Shown here: piece by piece, positions 1 to 5,804 of the stretch
Layout of the letters: each line of letters begins with the position of its first letter
Numbering within the stretch: position 1 is the stretch's first letter
Assembly: GCA_026770585.1 (NCBI GenBank)
Contig: MU646309.1
Span: 158,505-170,030 of the forward strand
Direction of reading: 5' to 3'
DNA: 11,526 bases
From: Baffinella frigidus
Lineage: Eukaryota; Cryptophyceae; Cryptomonadales; Baffinellaceae
Translations under genes and position numbers: made by a program
The notes under the pieces: generated by a model
What the model was told of the DNA's origin: nothing
Seen by the model: the letters and a program-made list of their open reading frames with translations, nothing else
Database searches by the model: none

Positions 1-57
1 ACTCCCTCCATCCCTCTCTCTCTCCCTCCCTCCCTCCCTCCCTCTCTATCTCTCTCA
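1..57. repeat. Pyrimidine (CCCT/CTCT) microsatellite
   Basis: Almost pure C and T on the + strand, built from CCCT and CTCT steps. It starts at or before the window edge, so its full length is unknown. Purine-pyrimidine asymmetry of this type can form triplex DNA, but nothing here shows a function. Confidence 0.85.
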
Positions 58-205
58 GATCTCCAGGCAGGTCTCAATGGCATGGACGGGGAGGCGACCC
101 CTCGCCCTCTTGCCCACACGATCAGGTCACATGTACGTCCTTCTAAATGTCGATTTTAAACCAAATTACTACACAATGCACAGACGACCTCCTTAAGTGG
201 GTTGT

Positions 206-241
206 AAAAGGTCAATTGATGACAAAAGGTCAATTGATGAC
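206..241. repeat. Exact 18-bp tandem duplication
   Basis: AAAAGGTCAATTGATGAC occurs twice with no gap (206-223 and 224-241). Each copy contains the palindrome TCAATTGA, a candidate dimer-binding site. The perfect identity suggests a recent duplication. Confidence 0.85.
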
Positions 242-345
242 AATGGCAATTGTAGCTTCGAGCGCCTTGTCCTGTTCTTGAGAACACTGGATTAGTCTCG
301 TGGGGACGTCATTCTCTACACGGGTGTGTAGTAAAGTACCATGAG

Positions 346-382
346 TGTGGCAACTGTCTTATTGGTTGTGGCAACTGTCTTA
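346..382. repeat. Exact 16-bp direct repeat upstream of the gene
   Basis: TGTGGCAACTGTCTTA occurs at 346-361 and again at 367-382, a 21-bp step (about two helical turns). It could be a recently duplicated regulatory box or a replication-slippage product. Nothing in the sequence decides between them. Confidence 0.8.
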
Positions 383-461
383 AGTTCGCCTTTGGAATAA
401 TCGAGATCCTTCTGCCCGGGGACGAGATTGCGATCTTGTTTGGGGGGCGATTTGGGTGCGT

Positions 462-500
462 GGTCAGAATGTGGTGTCCGGGCGGTCAGAATGTGGTGTC
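462..500. repeat. Exact 17-bp direct repeat in the 5' leader
   Basis: GGTCAGAATGTGGTGTC occurs at 462-478 and 484-500, a 22-bp step. It lies in the reading frame extending upstream of the ATG at 576, where it would encode a short repeated peptide. It looks like leader DNA rather than protein-coding sequence, which supports the downstream start. Confidence 0.8.
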
Positions 501-575
501 TGGGTGGGGACGCTGCCTGGAAACAGGTCTTATTTCTCTTGGGCTGACTTATTCCCACAACGACTTCAGACCAAG

Positions 576-1580
576 ATGAGCAACACGGCGGCGGAGGGTG
601 CTGGCAACAGCAGGAGGCGCCTGAGCGAGCTCGACCGCTGTCTCCTCGCCCTTGACGTGCGGGGGGACGGGAACTCACCGGGGTGTCACTCACCCTTCCC
701 ATACAGCGAGGAGGAGGACGACCCGGACGGCTCCACGCTGCAGTCGGAGTACGAGGGCAGGCTTGGGACGCCGACGAGCGCGCTGTCTTCAACTGCATCG
801 GGGCTCTGGGGCCCCGCACCGAGCAAGGCCTCGGCGTCACTGCCGGACAGCACCTCGCCGCATTTCAACGTCTGGTCGTGGGCGAAGGTGGTTCGCATTG
901 CTCACCGCCGAGTTGCTCGCGCGGCAGGGACTGCAAAGCGCGTTGCGGACGGCTCCACTCTGCAGTCGGAGTACGAGCGCAGGCTTGGCACAAACACGCC
1001 GACCACTGCGCTGCAGTTTCTGAGCCCCAGAACGAGCACGAACTCGGCTGCACTGTCGCAGAGCGCCGCAGCGATCGTCTCGTTTCGGAGAGCACCTCCT
1101 CGCCTCGTGTCGCAGAGCTCCCTCGCGGAGATTGACCCGTTGCAAGCCAACAACCGATCGTGGGCCAAGGTGGTGGTCTCTCCCTTCCCGCAATTCCGCG
1201 TGCAGGGCGCCGATGAGCAGTGGCTGCGGCTCCTTGGCTTCAACTCCAACGACGTGCAGAACAAGTCCCTACGGATCGCCGCCGGCCCCAAGACCAAGAT
1301 GAATCTGCTGAGCCAACTTTGCTCGAGCGCGACGGCGACCCCAAGCCCCCCCGAGTGGGTGACCCTCTACGCCAAGAGCGGTGAGGAGATGTGGGTGGTG
1401 GTGAGGGCGAAACGTGAGAACGACGACGGGCACATTCTTCTCGAGATGCAGTCTCTCTCGGCCGCCGCCGGCTCGGACGCTCCCGGCGCGTCCCCGGCTG
1501 CAGTCGAGCGCCGCTGCAGCCTTGAGCCCTCCTGGGCACCAGACACCATCGCGCGCGCCAACTCGTCCCAGGCGCCGTGA
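576..1580 (+). CDS. PAS/LOV-like domain protein, single exon, 334 aa
   Basis: The open frame extends upstream to a GTG at 456, but the first in-frame ATG is at 576 (context CCAAGATGA), so I start there. Residues 1-200 are Ser/Ala/Arg-rich and poorly structured. They hold a partial internal duplication: DGSTLQSEYE at 51 and 125, SWAKVV at 101 and 195. Residues about 200-296 read as a PAS domain of LOV type. The visible landmarks are QWLRLLGF (215-222, like the WxxLTGY helix of LOV domains), RIAAGPKTK (233-241, like RFLQGPETD), then YAKSGEEMWVVV (265-276, like the Y-KDG-FWN strand) and a final ILLEMQ strand (287-292). PAS domains bind small ligands or mediate protein contacts. Classic LOV domains bind flavin, but the photoactive Cys in the NCRFLQ motif is replaced by Leu232, so ordinary LOV photochemistry is not expected. 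No kinase, bZIP or other output domain is visible. The coding region is clearly richer in GC than its surroundings. Confidence is high that this is a gene, moderate for PAS, and nil for a specific pathway. Confidence 0.72.
   Translation: MSNTAAEGAGNSRRRLSELDRCLLALDVRGDGNSPGCHSPFPYSEEEDDPDGSTLQSEYEGRLGTPTSALSSTASGLWGPAPSKASASLPDSTSPHFNVWSWAKVVRIAHRRVARAAGTAKRVADGSTLQSEYERRLGTNTPTTALQFLSPRTSTNSAALSQSAAAIVSFRRAPPRLVSQSSLAEIDPLQANNRSWAKVVVSPFPQFRVQGADEQWLRLLGFNSNDVQNKSLRIAAGPKTKMNLLSQLCSSATATPSPPEWVTLYAKSGEEMWVVVRAKRENDDGHILLEMQSLSAAAGSDAPGASPAAVERRCSLEPSWAPDTIARANSSQAP
726..1175 (+). repeat. Internal partial duplication inside the PAS gene
   Basis: A segment beginning GACGGCTCCAC at 726 recurs at 948 (222 bp, 74 codons later), in the same frame and with nearly the same codons over about 40 bp. 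A second shared block encoding SWAKVV lies at 876 and 1158 (282 bp apart). The order is the same in both halves, so this looks like an old in-frame tandem duplication of about 75-95 codons whose middle has diverged. Confidence 0.7.
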
Positions 1581-1635
1581 CGCTAGGGCAAGGCTCGTGC
1601 CTTACCAACCCGATCGGGTTGACGGTGGTGCATAG

Positions 1636-1848
1636 GTGGTGTGGGTAGGGGTGGTGTGTGTGTTTATTGTTTATTCAAGGACTTGGGATGGCCTAAAGGA
1701 TTACCGCCAACGCCGCGCACAGCTGGAATTGTTAGTACAAATAAAATCGGAAATCGCACCGTTTCAAGACGTCCGTTACTCGCCGGGGTTCACGGAGTGG
1801 CTCATAGACTTTTGTACCATTCAACTCGAGGCTCAAGGGCCTACCTAG
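1636..1848 (+). CDS. Uncertain open frame without an ATG, 70 codons
   Basis: I do not recognise this product. The frame opens after a TAG and has no ATG at all, so it could only be an exon or a decayed fragment. From about codon 15 the composition is protein-like (GLKDYRQRRAQLELLVQIK, then APFQDVRYSPGFTEWLIDF), unlike the shadow frames nearby. A pyrimidine-leaning stretch ending in AAG at about 1680 could be a splice acceptor, but I find no matching donor that leaves the upstream PAS gene intact. It more likely lies in that gene's 3' UTR by chance, or is a relic. Confidence 0.15.
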   Translation: MVWVGVVCVFIVYSRTWDGLKDYRQRRAQLELLVQIKSEIAPFQDVRYSPGFTEWLIDFCTIQLEAQGPT

Positions 1849-1868
1849 GACCTGTAATGAGAGTAATA

Positions 1869-1870
<2 letters not shown>
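1740..1870 (+). promoter_or_regulatory. Candidate polyadenylation signals of the PAS gene
   Basis: AATAAA lies at 1740-1745 and 1865-1870. TGTAA, the usual signal in many green algae, lies at 1853-1857, about 275 bp after the stop. Short motifs like these occur by chance in AT-richer DNA, so the actual cleavage site is not determined. Confidence 0.2.
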
Positions 1871-1899
<29 letters not shown>

Positions 1900-1910
1900 A
1901 GAAGAAGAAG
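1870..1910. repeat. (GAA)n microsatellite
   Basis: A run of GAA/AAG triplets, almost pure from 1877 on. It directly abuts the truncated left side of a PAL-A element, so slippage or insertion here may have removed that element's left half. Confidence 0.9.
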
Positions 1911-1916
1911 CTTGAC

Positions 1917-1999
1917 GCCGGCGTCCACAGGGCCCTAGGCATGGATTTACTGTAGGGTCCTAGGGGGAGGCGCTTTCTTATGAGCAAGGTACCCCTGTA
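1917..1999. mobile_element. PAL-A copy 1, right half only
   Basis: Shows the right side of the PAL-A palindrome: AGGGCCCTAGGCAT, GTAGGGTCCTAGGGGGAGGC, then TTATGAGCAAGGTACCCCTGTA at the end (split here as seen at 1979-1999). The left arm is missing, replaced by the GAA tract. Other copies are at 2417, 2887, 4255, 4396, 6233 and 6399. Confidence 0.75.
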
Positions 2000-2081
2000 G
2001 CAAGGTCACGTGCAATCGACACGGTGAGACGAGGCGGTGTGGTACAGAGGTTGCTCGCGAACCCAATCCCGCCGAGAATTG

Positions 2082-2204
2082 ATAATGAATACGATTTTGG
2101 TGTATCTTAATGGTAGGAATAAGACAGTCGTCTATCTAGACTCCATTTAGAGTCTTCAGATATACCCAAATCGGATCGGAGATCCCCGAAATCGTATTCA
2201 TTAT
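2082..2204. mobile_element. Fold-back element with 19-bp inverted ends, single copy
   Basis: ATAATGAATACGATTTTGG at 2082-2100 is the near-perfect inverse (18 of 19) of the segment at 2186-2204. Total length is 123 bp. The interior has no reading frame and no second copy in this window, so this is a candidate MITE defined only by its ends. I see no clear target duplication. Confidence 0.6.
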
Positions 2205-2255
2205 GTCCGGATGAAATCAGGACACGCAACCGCCCCTAGGGGGGGTACTCTACAT

Positions 2256-2399
2256 CATGCCGAGGCTGCTCCGAGAGAGGTCCTTCTGTACAGGGGGGCT
2301 TGATGTGATCCGAAAGGAAGCATGGCCTTTCTACAGGATAAGTTCCGGTGTCCGCCTATGTTGGGAGCTCGAAGAACCTAAAGGACCTGAAGGTCATGT
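2256..2399 (-). repeat. R1 dispersed repeat, copy 1 (with uninterrupted R2 target site)
   Basis: Read on the minus strand it runs TTCAGGTCCTTTAGG, TTCTTCGAGCTCCCAACATA, then a block with TTTCGGATCACATCAAGC, ending near a TGTACAGAAGG motif. The same order occurs at 3195-3480, 3751-3871, 5581-5703 and 8091-8170. It carries a single TTCTTCGAGC (minus strand, 2367-2376), exactly the 10 bp that is duplicated around R2 in the 3195-3480 copy. An ATG-initiated open frame lies across it, but both the repeat nature and the lack of recognisable protein argue against coding. Confidence 0.7.
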
Positions 2400-2416
2400 G
2401 CATACTGGCGACCATT

Positions 2417-2533
2417 TGCAGGGGGTACCTCGCTCATAACAAAACACCTCCCCCTAGGCCCCTACAGTAGGCCTGCTTAGGGCCCTTTGGCGGTCCTGGG
2501 GGGGAGCGGTGTCTTATGATCGAGGTACTTCAG
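2417..2533. mobile_element. PAL-A copy 2, diverged full length
   Basis: Left arm GGTACCTCGCTCATAA at about 2424, core CCTACAGTAGGCC and AGGGCCCTTTGG, right arm TCTTATGATCGAGGTAC ending near 2528. Both arms are recognisable, but the outer CAGGGG/CCCCTG ends are mutated. Confidence 0.75.
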
Positions 2534-2643
2534 ATTAATGCTACAAAAAGATGCGCTTATTGAAATAAATGTAAGCTTTGAAACTGGTCCCCTCCTGGGA
2601 AAGGTGGTTTTTTAGAATCGGTCGACGAAAAATATCGAGGGAA

Positions 2644-2851
2644 CCACTCGAGGCTGGAAGAGGGAGTATTTTAAAAGTGGGGCTGTTAAATTTAGTACCA
2701 GTCACGGGCAGGCTTGGTCACGTTGCTCCCATGTACGGGAGGAACGTGGCCAAACGCAATATTTGTATGAAAATTACTACACAGCGGTCCACTTGGGAAG
2801 GACATGTCAAGTTAAAACTTTTAAAATAGTCACATTTCTAGCCTCGAGTGG
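2644..2851. mobile_element. PAL-C copy 1, 208-bp palindromic element
   Basis: Starts CCACTCGAGGCTGGAAG and ends GCCTCGAGTGG, the inverse. Inside, TATTTTAAAA near the left matches TTTTAAAATA near the right. A second-level hairpin (GGTCACGTTGCTCCC with GGGAGGAACGTGGCC) surrounds about 2717-2752. The other copy is at 7717-7916 with high identity in order and sequence. There is no coding capacity. Confidence 0.85.
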
Positions 2852-2886
2852 AATACCAAGACCTCCGCCGAAGGCGTATTCCTCCC

Positions 2887-2980
2887 TACAAGGGCACCTC
2901 GCTCATAAGGGGTCGCCCCCCCCCCCCTAAGACCATAGGTATAGGCCTTCTGGAGGGTCCTTGGGGGTTGCCCTGTACGG
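2887..2980. mobile_element. PAL-A copy 3, degraded
   Basis: The left arm TACAAGGGCACCTCGCTCAT is clear and is followed by a long C run (about 2926-2937) and a worn core (GACCATAGGTATAGGCC). The right arm is truncated: after GGGTCCTTGGGGG it breaks into unrelated sequence just before the telomere-like tract. Confidence 0.6.
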
Positions 2981-2995
2981 AATAGTATTCCCCCC

Positions 2996-3101
2996 ATTAG
3001 GGTTTAGGGTTTAGGGTTGAGGGTTTAGAGTTTAGGATTTGGGGTTTGGGGTTTGGGGTTTTGGGTTGAGTGTTTAGGGTTTAGGGTTTAGGGTTTAGGG
3101 T

Positions 3102-3133
<32 letters not shown>

Positions 3134-3135
3134 GG
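2996..3135 (+). repeat. Interstitial telomere-like tract, TTTAGGG strand
   Basis: Consecutive 7-mers of TTTAGGG on the + strand with variants TTTGGGG, TTTAGAG and a closing run of TTGAGGG. Degeneracy and internal position show it is not an active end. The orientation is opposite to the tracts at 4598-5083 and 5883-5977. Confidence 0.9.
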
Positions 3136-3194
3136 ACCAGAGGCACACGCAAGCTGAGACTCGCTACCTGTCTGATCGAGGCTCACACGTGACC

Positions 3195-3480
3195 CCCTTT
3201 AGGTCCTTTCGTTTCTTCGAGCCGTAGGAGGTGGAGTTTGCAGAGTTAGAATCCACCCGGAAAATGCTCGTATGAGCGGCCGACTCGGGGTACAGTAGTG
3301 GCACAATGCGTAGCATGTGCGGCGCTGACGCTGGTTGTTTGGCAATAAATTATCAATCTCTCTTCTTCGAGCTCCCATCGTAGGCGAACACTGGAACTGG
3401 TTCTGCAGGATGGCCCTGCTTCCCTTAGGATCGCATCAAGCCACCCAGTGCAGAGGATCGCTGCAGAAACCGGCGAAAGG
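3195..3480 (+). repeat. R1 copy 2, interrupted by R2
   Basis: The left part (AGGTCCTTT then TTCTTCGAGC, to 3222) and right part (TTCTTCGAGCTCCCATCG from 3363, on through TAGGATCGCATCAAGCC and CCAGTGCAGAGG) together make one R1 unit like that at 2256-2399. The 140 bp between them is R2. Confidence 0.75.
3223..3362 (+). mobile_element. R2 element, 140 bp, flanked by a 10-bp target duplication
   Basis: Bounded on each side by TTCTTCGAGC (3213-3222 and 3363-3372), which is single in the empty R1 site at 2367-2376. A second R2 copy is at 8697-8824 with the same order, including CCGGAAAATGCTCGTATGA and GGCACAATGCGTAGCATGTG. There are no terminal inverted repeats and no reading frame in common, so it is not a typical cut-and-paste MITE. 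A weak tRNA B-box-like stretch (AGTTAGAATCC, about 3245) leaves a SINE possible, but there is no poly-A or other tail. Confidence 0.75.
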
Positions 3481-3578
3481 GTAGTCCTCAAGTGGGGCAC
3501 ATGAGTCAATCCCGAGGATCTCGCTCTCACACACACCAGGACCCTACCGGCCTATTGTAGCCACTAGCCCTTTGAAGT

Positions 3579-3684
3579 AGCTCAAATAGCGCTCTGGGAC
3601 ATTTTTGATTCACCTTGGATCGGGGTCAAAAGTGACCCTGGTCCAATGTACAATCGAAGACCTTCCAGGGAACTATTTGAGCCA
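3579..3684. mobile_element. Fold-back element, two nested hairpins
   Basis: The outer arms pair TAGCTCAAATAG with CTATTTGAGCCA (about 3579 and 3673). An inner pair is GGATCGGGGTC with GACCCTGGTCC (about 3618 and 3635). It resembles the other nested palindromes here in design, but I see no second copy. Confidence 0.5.
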
Positions 3685-3750
3685 CTTGGGAGAGCTGGTG
3701 GAGGGTCCTAGGGGCTTCGACGCGTCTCGCTATCTCGGACGCGCTGGGAG

Positions 3751-3867
3751 AGATCCTTTAGGTCTTTTAGGTTTTAAATGTTCCCAACATATGCCAACGA
3801 CACGCCCTTCCGTAGAAAGGACTGCATAAAAAGCATTTTTGCTTTCGGATCGCGTTTAGCTCTCCAG

Positions 3868-3871
<4 letters not shown>
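3751..3871 (+). repeat. R1 copy 3, CCAACGACACGCC subtype
   Basis: TCCTTTAGGTC, TTCCCAACATATGCCAACGA, CACGCCCTTCCGTAGAAAGG, AAAAAGCATTTTTG, TCGGATCGCGT, CTCCAGTGCAGAG in that order. It matches 5581-5703 throughout and 8091-8170 (minus strand) over the first two thirds. It ends where a GA microsatellite starts. Confidence 0.8.
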
Positions 3872-3911
<40 letters not shown>

Positions 3912-3912
3912 C
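3871..3912. repeat. (GA)n microsatellite at the R1 end
   Basis: An almost pure AG run that grows directly out of the terminal GTGCAGAG of R1 copy 3. R1 copies at 3480 and 5703 end in GTGCAGAGG without expansion. Confidence 0.9.
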
Positions 3913-3939
3913 GCTGGGAGTGTGGGCAAGGTGGTCCGC

Positions 3940-4090
3940 TCTATTAATAAACACAGCTTTATTAATAAGTGTATTTATTAATTGGTTTGGTGCTTTGGTG
4001 CTTTGTATTACACTCACATCGAAGGCCACGCCCACCTCACTCTTGAGGAGATGGGAACAATCTACGGATGAGTTCCCCGACCCGACCTAA
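3940..4090. other. No gene seen; solo end of the 4091-4220 element
   Basis: Mostly unassigned AT-rich sequence. TGTATTTATTAATTGGTTT at about 3970 matches the end of the fold-back at 4091-4220 and may be a solo terminal repeat. GGTGCTTT is doubled at about 3987-4003. Nothing coding is visible. Confidence 0.4.
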
Positions 4091-4220
4091 TGTAATATTA
4101 ATTGGTTTTAGAAAATCTTCCCCACAAAATCGACAACTTAATATTTTAATTAGTAATAGTAAATACTAAGTTGACGATTTTGTGGGGGAGTTGACTTTCT
4201 AAAACCAATTAATAAATACA
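4091..4220. mobile_element. Fold-back element, about 130 bp, long inverted arms
   Basis: The outer arms pair ATTAATTGGTTTTAGAAA with TTTCTAAAACCAATTAAT. The inner arms pair CCCCACAAAATCGACAACTT with AAGTTGACGATTTTGTGGGG (one mismatch). The centre is AT-rich. Nearly the whole element folds into one long hairpin. It is AT-rich, unlike the other families. Confidence 0.8.
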
Positions 4221-4254
4221 TTGTGTGAGATAAAACCCGAAACTCTAATCCCTA

Positions 4255-4370
4255 GAGGGGTACCTCGCTCGTAAGAAAGCCCCCCCCTCTAGGACTGCCA
4301 TAGGGCCCTAGGCATAGGCCTACTGCAGGGCCCTAGAAGGAGGCGCTTTCTTATGGGCAGAGTACCCCAG
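4255..4370. mobile_element. PAL-A copy 4
   Basis: Left arm GGGGTACCTCGCTCGTAAGA, core ATAGGGCCCTAGGCATAGGC then CTACTGCAGGGCCCTAG, right arm TTTCTTATGGGCAGAGTACC. The outermost CAGG/CCTG and TA are lost on both sides. Only about 25 bp separates it from copy 5. Confidence 0.8.
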
Positions 4371-4395
4371 TGCAGTCTTTGCACTAGGAAACAAA

Positions 4396-4516
4396 TACAG
4401 GGCTACCTCGATCATAAGAAAACGCGCCCCCCTAGGACCCTACAGTAGGCCTATGCCCACGGCCCTATGGTGGTTCTAGGTGGTGGGAGTTTTCTTATGA
4501 GCGAGGTACCCATGTA
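4396..4516. mobile_element. PAL-A copy 5
   Basis: Starts TACAGGGCTACCTCGATCAT, has the core CCTACAGTAGGCCTATGCCC, and ends TTATGAGCGAGGTACCCATG then TA. TA is present at both ends. Length is 121 bp. Confidence 0.85.
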
Positions 4517-4597
4517 TCGCGTGAAGAGACACCAAAAACACTCGATCACTGCAGAGAGTGCGTAAAGATGCGTAAAGACAATCCAACATTATGCAAC

Positions 4598-5083
4598 CCC
4601 CCCACACTAAACCCTGAAACCCTAAACCCTCAACCCCAAACCATAAACCTTTAACCCCAAACCACAAACACTAAAACCCCAAACCACAAAGGCTAAACCC
4701 TAAACCCTGAACCCAAAGCCCAAAACCCCAAACCCCACACCCCTAACCCCAAGCACCCAAAAAACAAAACGATAAACCCCAATCGTAAACCCAAACCTCT
4801 GAATCCCAAACCCCAAAAAATTAGACACCGTTCCCCAAGAGCGCTCACAATCTCCGCACACCCTAAAAAATCAACCCTAAACCCTAACCTTTAAACCCTC
4901 AACCCTAATCCCTAATCCCTAATCCCTAATCCCTTAATCCTAAAACTTGAACCCTAAACCCTAAACCCTAAACCCTAAACCTTAAATCTTGAACCCTAAA
5001 CCCTAAACGCTAAACCCGAAACCCTAAACCCTAAGCCCTAAACCCAAAACCCTAAACCTTAAACCCGAAACCCTAAACCCTGC
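4598..5083 (-). repeat. Interstitial telomere-like tract, CCCTAAA strand
   Basis: About 480 bp of CCCTAAA with variants (CCCCAAA, CCCTAAT, CCTTAAA, CCCGAAA), interrupted by unrelated sequence at about 4826-4858. The best-preserved part is about 4945-5080. The frames open here on both strands are products of the 7-bp periodicity, not genes. Confidence 0.9.
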
Positions 5084-5084
5084 A

Positions 5085-5168
5085 TAGTAAATTTAATTAG
5101 GCCTCCTAATTAAATTAAAACGCTAATTAGGGAACTGATTCGGTAATCTTTCGAAATGTGATTAGTCC
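5085..5168 (-). mobile_element. PAL-E copy 1, half element
   Basis: This is the inverse of the left half of the element at 6583-6736: TAAATTTAATTAGGCCTCCT, AAAACGCTAATTAGGGAACT, GATTCGGTAATCTTTCGAAA in the same order. The other half is absent, replaced by the CCCTAAA tract that ends just before 5085. Confidence 0.75.
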
Positions 5169-5209
5169 TGACACTCACCTCTCCGAGGCGGCAGGCTCTC
5201 CTGATCTCT

Positions 5210-5335
5210 CCGGGTGTGTCTAACACTCGCCCGAGTGTGTCCAACACTCACCCGGGTGTGTCCAACACTCGTCCGGGTGTGTTCAAGACTCACCCGGGTG
5301 TGTCCAACACCCACCCGGGGGTGTCTGACACGGCG
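5210..5335. repeat. 21-bp minisatellite, six units
   Basis: The unit is close to CCGGGTGTGTCCAACACTCAC, starting at 5210, 5231, 5252, 5273, 5294 and 5315. Each unit contains the imperfect palindrome GTGTCCAACAC. Because 21 is a multiple of three, frames stay open on both strands and give heptad peptides such as GVSNTHP. Without an upstream gene context I treat these as by-products. Confidence 0.85.
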
Positions 5336-5374
5336 TCTGACAGGCGCACCTCGCCGTCCCCGACCCACCCAATG

Positions 5375-5533
5375 CACTGCCAGCCAGGATCTTTTACCTT
5401 AAGTCAACAAAGCTGATCCCCGGCAGTAAGTTGCCATTTCGTTTAGATGGACCGGCTCTGGGAGCCGGCATTTAAGTTGAGGCTGTGGTTTTCAAGGGGA
5501 GTTGACTTAATCGAAATGTTCTGGCTCAGAGTG
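5375..5533. mobile_element. PAL-D copy 1, 159 bp
   Basis: Starts CACTGCCAGCCAGGATC with TACCTTAAGTCAACA inside. Ends GTTGACTTAATCGAAATG then TTCTGGCTCAGAGTG, the inverse. A central hairpin is formed by GGACCGGCTCTGGGAGCCGG. Copy 2 at 8189-8347 has exactly the same length. Confidence 0.85.
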
Positions 5534-5534
5534 T

Positions 5535-5570
5535 AATGGCTCCAACGCCGCGGCAGACGTTGGAGCCATT
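5535..5570. repeat. Perfect 13-bp hairpin
   Basis: AATGGCTCCAACG and CGTTGGAGCCATT are perfect inverses around a 10-base loop CCGCGGCAGA. It fills the gap between PAL-D copy 1 and R1 copy 4. A one-arm relative (GACGTTGGAACCATTGG) lies at about 5763. Confidence 0.75.
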
Positions 5571-5580
5571 GGGGAGCTGT

Positions 5581-5703
5581 CCTTTAGGTCCTTTAGGTCT
5601 TGATTTCTCCCAACATAGCCCAACGACACGCCTTTCATTTAAAAAATCTGCAGAAAAAGCATTTTTTCTGTCGGATCGCGTCTAGCTCTCCAGTGCAGAG
5701 GCT
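5581..5703 (+). repeat. R1 copy 4, CCAACGACACGCC subtype
   Basis: CCTTTAGGTCCTTTAGGTCT, TCTCCCAACATAGCCCAACG, AAAAAGCATTTTTTCTGTCG, then CTCTCCAGTGCAGAGG. It is collinear with copy 3 at 3751-3871. Confidence 0.8.
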
Positions 5704-5804
5704 CGTGAAGAGGGAATAAAGGGTGGTTATCTTGGGGTGTGTAAAGGTATACCAATTGGTTGAGACGTTGGAACCATTGGGGCGCTGTCCCCAGGCGGGC
5801 TCGG

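Larger units (their letters stand above)
58..455 (+). promoter_or_regulatory. Upstream region of the PAS-domain gene
   Basis: This stretch has no credible gene and is less GC-rich than the coding region that follows. I see no TATA box at a convincing distance. Its distinctive content is an exact 18-bp tandem duplication and two nearby exact duplications of 16 and 17 bp, listed separately. By position it should contain the promoter and 5' UTR of the gene starting at 576, but the transcription start cannot be placed from sequence. Confidence 0.35.

Noticed and set aside
456-575. Upstream extension of the PAS gene frame to 456
   Set aside because: The codon at 456 is GTG, not ATG, and the extension runs through a 17-bp direct repeat and less GC-rich sequence. 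The first ATG is 576.
316-840. Minus-strand open frame of 174 codons overlapping the gene
   Set aside because: It is antisense to the PAS gene and the promoter duplications, Arg/Pro/Ser-rich from GC-rich codons, with no domain. It is a shadow.
1641-1955. Open frame with a poly-lysine stretch
   Set aside because: The lysines come from the (GAA)n/(AAG)n microsatellite and the end lies in a transposon fragment. No protein-like features.
3223-3362. tRNA or 5S-like gene within R2
   Set aside because: Only a weak B-box-like AGTTAGAATCC is visible. There is no A box at the right distance and no cloverleaf that I can draw.
3246-3536. Minus-strand 96-codon frame
   Set aside because: It crosses the border of R2 and R1, two unrelated repeats, so a common protein is not plausible.
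2996-5083. True chromosome end
   Set aside because: The repeats are degenerate, internal and flanked on both sides by other sequence, so they are interstitial.
5162-5416. Repeat-peptide frames (GVSNTHP, RVCPTLT) on both strands
   Set aside because: They follow from a 21-bp minisatellite whose period is a multiple of three, so stops are avoided on both strands together.
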